Assembly (NCBI GenBank): GCA_000432015.1
Contig: HF985476.1
Span: 13,166-22,224 of the forward strand
DNA from: Clostridium sp. CAG:1024
GTDB lineage: Bacteria > Bacillota > Clostridia > Christensenellales > CAG-138
Length of the DNA stretch: 9,059 bases
Reading direction: 5' to 3'
The translations under genes were made by a program, and so were the position numbers. Numbering within the stretch: the stretch's first letter is position 1; every line of letters begins with the position of its first letter. Of the stretch, positions 6,233 through 9,059 are shown piece by piece. A model generated the notes under the pieces. The model did not search any database. It saw only the letters and a list, made by a program, of their open reading frames with translations, and was not told the DNA's origin.

Positions 6233-7564
6233 TCAGACCGTTTCCGCATTCTCGGAAACTTCATGGCGATCGTTCACCTTCAGCGCGGCAAGCAGTCGGT
6301 CAAACAGCGGAACGCAGACGGCCGACACGATGATGCCAAAGAGCGGCGGAATGCCGAACCCTGCGCGGTCGGTCACGAAGGCAACGATAGCACCGACTAC
6401 ATAAGCGAGAACCGGCCCGATGCGGAACAGCTTGAACTTGATATAGCCCAGCTTGGGCAGCTTGCGCTTATAGATAAAGAAGTAATCGCCAAGCATAACG
6501 CCACCGAGCGGCGGAATGAAGATGCCCAGCAGCACGAGGAAGTTGATGAGCTGTGCATAGAACCCCGTGACCGCCAGAATGATCGCGATCAAGAGACCGC
6601 CGATCAGGAACGGCGTTTTGTTCTGCTTGTTTGCCATCTCCGCGCCGGCAACGCCCCATGCGTATGCGCCCGCATGCGCCGTCGTCCAGATGTTCAGCGT
6701 GAGAACAACAAGTGCAAAGAAGATCAGACCCGTTCTCAGCATGACGACGATAAAGTCCGCTTCATTGTAGGCAAGGCCGCCGATGATGCCCGCCATCAGC
6801 ATGATCGTATTGCCGATCATGAATGCGGCGAAGCCCGCAAGGAACGCCGTCTTTGCGTTCTTTGCAAAGCGGGACCAGTTGCATGCCTGCGTACCCATGG
6901 AGGCAAAGGTTCCGACGATCGCGGTCATCGCTGTCGCAACGCTCATCTCGGCCGTCGGAACCGCCTGCGTGATCGCGGCGAATCCGCCGTTCGCCTGTGC
7001 GGCAAGAATGGGGATGTAAATGACCAGCAGCAGCAGTGCCGGAACCGCAACATATGCGACCTTTTCCATCGCGGAGTAGCCCCAGATCGCAGTGACACCG
7101 AACACGATAGCCCAAAGAAGCGTGAACCAGACGGCTGCGTTCGGCAGATTGAACGCCGTTGCAAAGAGCTGTCCGGTATATGCGCTGACGTAAGCATACC
7201 AGCCGATCTGTGTGCCGCCGAGCAGCAGTCCCGCCCATTTGGAACCGCCGACGCCCAGCGTATAACGGGAAAGCATGACCGACGTCAGGCCCGTTTTTGC
7301 GCCGATCGCGCAGTTGAGTGCAACATACACGCCAAGGATCAGGTTGCCGACCAGCGTGATCCACAGAAGATCCGAGAACTTGAACGCCGTTGCGATCTGT
7401 GCGCCGGTGGACATCGTCGGAGCAAAAAACGTGATCCCCAGCAGGACCGCAGCGATCGAGAAAAACGATCTGCGCGCCGAAAGCGGAACGTGATCGATGG
7501 GATAGTCCTGATCGACAGGCTTTTCCTCCGCTTTCTTGTCGATTTCATTCGGCTTCGTTGACAT
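6233..7564 (-). CDS. CodB-like NCS1-family permease (cytosine/purine/related compounds)
   Basis: A 443-residue inner-membrane transporter with about 12 hydrophobic segments, close to E. coli CodB (419) apart from a roughly 25-residue polar N-terminal extension. NCS1 carriers take up nucleobases, hydantoins, thiamine precursors and related compounds with H+ or Na+. CodB-type signatures are VPLSARRSF (26-34), IGAKTGLTSVMLSRY (87-101), LLLGGTQIGWYAY (113-125), NWSRFAKNAK (229-238), NIWTTAHAGAYAWG (291-304) and IPPLGGVMLGDYFF in the second half. The start ATG at 7564 has GGAGG (7575-7571) 6 nt upstream. It is first in the operon with the amidase (30-nt gap) and the small gene, driven by a strong promoter with an overlapping large palindrome, and divergent from a LacI-type regulator. 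No cytosine deaminase is encoded nearby, so cytosine is not a safe substrate assignment; the amidase partner hints at an amide-bearing or ring-opened nitrogen compound. Confidence 0.93.
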   Translation of the reverse strand: MSTKPNEIDKKAEEKPVDQDYPIDHVPLSARRSFFSIAAVLLGITFFAPTMSTGAQIATAFKFSDLLWITLVGNLILGVYVALNCAIGAKTGLTSVMLSRYTLGVGGSKWAGLLLGGTQIGWYAYVSAYTGQLFATAFNLPNAAVWFTLLWAIVFGVTAIWGYSAMEKVAYVAVPALLLLVIYIPILAAQANGGFAAITQAVPTAEMSVATAMTAIVGTFASMGTQACNWSRFAKNAKTAFLAGFAAFMIGNTIMLMAGIIGGLAYNEADFIVVMLRTGLIFFALVVLTLNIWTTAHAGAYAWGVAGAEMANKQNKTPFLIGGLLIAIILAVTGFYAQLINFLVLLGIFIPPLGGVMLGDYFFIYKRKLPKLGYIKFKLFRIGPVLAYVVGAIVAFVTDRAGFGIPPLFGIIVSAVCVPLFDRLLAALKVNDRHEVSENAETV

Positions 7565-7615
7565 TGTTTACCTCCACACATTACTATTCGTTGTTGTCAA
7601 AGGATACGTTCTGAC

Positions 7616-7651
7616 TTGTTACTGTAAATTACGCGTAATTTTCTGTAACAA
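7616..7651. promoter_or_regulatory. 36-bp nested palindrome, probable operator for the LacI-type regulator
   Basis: A perfect 16-bp palindrome AAATTACGCGTAATTT (7626-7641) is flanked symmetrically by TTGTTAC (7616-7622) and its complement GTAACAA (7645-7651). Only the 3-nt linkers break the symmetry. TTAC/GTAA half-sites recur through it. On the minus strand it covers the predicted transcription start of the permease operon (about 7644) and touches the -10 box (7656-7651), a classical repressor position. The adjacent divergent LacI-family protein is the obvious candidate binder. Confidence 0.75.
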
Positions 7652-7679
7652 ATCTATCACATTGTTTCATTTCTGTCAA
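7651..7679 (-). promoter_or_regulatory. Sigma-A promoter of the permease-amidase operon
   Basis: Read on the minus strand, a perfect TTGACA (7679-7674) is separated by 17 nt from TAGATT (7656-7651). The spacer ends in TGA, making an extended -10 element that compensates for the imperfect -10. The leader is about 80 nt. The overlap with the large palindrome predicts repression. Confidence 0.75.
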
Positions 7680-7758
7680 CATTCTTCTTTTCATGCCGAC
7701 AGGAACCCGCATTTTTTCTTTGGAACCATGCAATTCGTTTTTCTTCCGGTCGCTTTTA

Positions 7759-7779
7759 TGCTATACTAAAAAAAGTATA
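7759..7779 (+). promoter_or_regulatory. Extended -10 promoter of the LacI-type gene, with overlapping inverted repeat
   Basis: TG-C-TATACT (7759-7767) is an extended -10 element; no good -35 box lies 16-18 nt upstream. TATACT (7762-7767) is also the left arm of an inverted repeat with AGTATA (7774-7779), spacer 6 nt, so a protein could bind over the -10 and start site. Transcription would start near 7774. Confidence 0.55.
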
Positions 7780-7786
7780 CATCGAT

Positions 7787-8836
7787 TTGAGAGGACTGGT
7801 CCGCATCAACATTCGAGAGATTGCCCGTCTTTGCAACGTTTCTGTTGCGACGGTTTCGCGCGCTGTCAACAACCCGGAACTTGTACAGGCTGAGACCCGT
7901 CAGCGCATCCTTCGCACCATGCAGGAGACGAACTATGTTTCTTCGCGGCGTTCAACCTCCGCCGGCGGAGCGGCTGCTTCCCGTATGCTCCTATTTGTTT
8001 TCGATGCTGAGGATTATGTCTTTTATGAACCGGCCTTCTCCGGTTTCTCCTCGGTTTTGCAAGCCTGTGATGATACGATCCTGTATGCGCCGATCAGCAC
8101 GGATCCCCTATATCGAAGCGCGCAGCTTGAATCCTTGAGCCGGCAGCGTTACGCGGGGATCGTCTGGGCCTTGCGCGACTACCACGAGGCGGAGATCGCA
8201 TGGTTTACCCGCAGCCATACGCCGATTGTGCTGGCAAGGAAATATGACCGGGCGCCGTCCGTTTACCCGCGCTGCTATTCGGACTTCAGCGAGGCTACAT
8301 TCCGCCTAACCTCCCACTTGCTTTCGCTTGGGCGGCGCAAAATCGCACTGCTCGTTGAACAGGTCTCGTTCCAATTCGCCGCCAGTTATTGCGGCGGCTG
8401 GCGGCGCGCCTTTTTTGAGCAGGATCTTCCCTTCGACGAGCGCTGGATCCTGAACACGCCGAACACGGTCGAGGGCGGCTATCAGCAGGCGTGGTCGCTT
8501 TTGCAGGGGCCGGATGCGCCGGATGCGCTTTGCTGCGCCAGCAACGAAATGGCCTTCGGCGCGCTCCGTGCGGCCAGGGATCTCGGCGTCCCGGTTCCCG
8601 AGCAAATCGCCATCGTGGGCTTTACCGATTCCCCCGTCGCCATGCTGTCCGAGCCGGAGCTTACGACCATCCGGCAGCCCATTCAGCAGCTCGGCTCGAT
8701 CGCGGCGCATATGCTGCTCGATCTCATCGATTCTCCCGCAGACGCCGACCGGCAGCCGCAGGAGGTCGTCCTTCAGCCGCAGCTCTGCATTCGCAAATCC
8801 TGCGGCGCAAAGCTGGACGGATCCGGCGAACAATAA
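7787..8836 (+). CDS. LacI-family transcriptional regulator
   Basis: A 349-residue regulator if started at TTG 7787. Residues 9-29 are the LacI-type helix-turn-helix (IREIARLCNVSVATVSRAVNN). About residues 66-335 are the periplasmic-binding-protein-like effector domain: MLLFVFD at the first strand, YAGIVWA at 122-128, ASNEMAFGALRAARDLG at 251-267, IAIVGFTDSP at 274-283, and LTTIRQPIQQLG at 292-303, all at family-typical places. It probably represses the divergent permease-amidase operon and is released by the imported compound or a product. Oddities: the hinge after NYV (49-51) reads SSRRSTSAGGAAAS instead of the usual A-R-S-L helix, and the start is unclear. TTG 7787 has no ribosome-binding site before it and lies only about 13 nt from the predicted transcription start, whereas GAGAGGA (7789-7795) points to an ATC at 7805, giving a family-typical N-terminus before N-I-R-E-I-A. 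Family assignment certain, start uncertain. Confidence 0.92.
   Translation: MRGLVRINIREIARLCNVSVATVSRAVNNPELVQAETRQRILRTMQETNYVSSRRSTSAGGAAASRMLLFVFDAEDYVFYEPAFSGFSSVLQACDDTILYAPISTDPLYRSAQLESLSRQRYAGIVWALRDYHEAEIAWFTRSHTPIVLARKYDRAPSVYPRCYSDFSEATFRLTSHLLSLGRRKIALLVEQVSFQFAASYCGGWRRAFFEQDLPFDERWILNTPNTVEGGYQQAWSLLQGPDAPDALCCASNEMAFGALRAARDLGVPVPEQIAIVGFTDSPVAMLSEPELTTIRQPIQQLGSIAAHMLLDLIDSPADADRQPQEVVLQPQLCIRKSCGAKLDGSGEQ
7789..7795 (+). promoter_or_regulatory. Shine-Dalgarno site inside the annotated LacI-type N-terminus
   Basis: GAGAGGA lies 9 nt before an in-frame ATC (7805) and downstream of the TTG at 7787. It is the only good ribosome-binding site near the gene's 5' end, and it argues that translation begins at the ATC rather than at TTG. 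Confidence 0.45.
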
Positions 8837-9059
8837 CGCTTGTTCCACGCAAGCTGCCGGCATATGTCTCTTTTGCCCGCCGGACGCATGTGAAAGCATG
8901 GCGGCGCCGCGTTCTGCATTCTCTGGTTTTTCCCAGGGACAGCCTCCGGCTGCTCCGATATTGTATCGGCGTTGGAGCAGACGCCCCACATTACTTTGGT
9001 TTTCATTTGACCGAGACGCTGTCCGCTCAGGGCGGCGTTTCCACTTTACAAGCGCAAAA
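8837..9059. other. Non-coding stretch after the LacI-type gene, no gene seen
   Basis: No frame on either strand has a ribosome-binding site and a recognisable product. Weak dyads are present: GCTTG/CAAGC (8838-8842/8850-8854), CTGCTCC/GGAGCAG (8950-8956/8974-8980), and inside the latter a CCGATA-TTG-TATCGG hairpin (8955-8969). None is followed by a clear T-run, so no terminator for the LacI-type gene can be called. It may be the upstream region of a gene beyond the window. Confidence 0.5.

Noticed and set aside
6110..7561. 483-codon open frame antisense to the permease gene
   Set aside because: Arg/Asp/Gln-rich translation without domain resemblance, lying opposite an unmistakable NCS1 permease.
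7565..7786. Possible TPP or other riboswitch upstream of the permease, since some NCS1 permeases import thiamine precursors
   Set aside because: No recognisable riboswitch core. The region is AT-rich and explained by two promoters and a palindromic operator.
8773..9006. Minus-strand 77-codon frame at the right edge
   Set aside because: Overlaps the end of the LacI-type gene, has no clear ribosome-binding site, and has unlikely composition.

Overview
The window looks like a chromosomal segment from an anaerobic, moderately GC-rich Bacillota species, tentatively a gut-type member of the Clostridia. This is inferred from the enoate-reductase/BaiCD-type flavoenzyme, the strong Shine-Dalgarno sites, and AT-rich sigma-A promoters set in GC-rich DNA. 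No ribosomal, phage or marker gene is present to fix the taxonomy. I see no tRNA, rRNA, CRISPR array or insertion sequence.

Left part (1-2384, minus strand): a MATE-family multidrug/metabolite efflux pump, then an IclR-family regulator. Each has its own well-formed sigma-A promoter. The IclR leader is about 120 nt long and carries a 17-bp palindrome that could be its operator. The genes IclR controls may lie beyond the left edge.

Middle (2385-4895, plus strand): a 406-bp gene-free region separates the MATE gene from a divergent 682-residue iron-sulfur flavoenzyme. That enzyme has an FMN TIM barrel, a 4Fe-4S cysteine cluster and an FAD/NAD(P)H half, and belongs to the old yellow enzyme / 2-enoate reductase class. 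Its promoter is near consensus (TTGTCA-17-TATAAT), and a perfect 16-bp hairpin terminator follows the gene. It looks like a single-gene unit that reduces an activated C=C bond; the substrate is unknown.

Right part (4929-8836): a minus-strand operon reads CodB-like NCS1 permease, then an aliphatic-amidase/formamidase-like nitrilase-superfamily enzyme, then a 76-codon unknown small protein whose start overlaps the amidase stop (ATGA). Upstream and divergent is a LacI-family regulator. Between them a 36-bp nested palindrome covers the predicted transcription start and touches the -10 box of the permease promoter, the expected place for a repressor operator. The simplest reading is a substrate-induced module that imports a small nucleobase-like or amide compound and hydrolyses it to release ammonia.

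The most unusual points are this permease/amidase/small-protein module with its operator, a LacI regulator with an atypical hinge and no ordinary start codon at the expected place, and the enlarged cysteine region of the flavoenzyme. Everything after 8836 is non-coding as far as I can tell.
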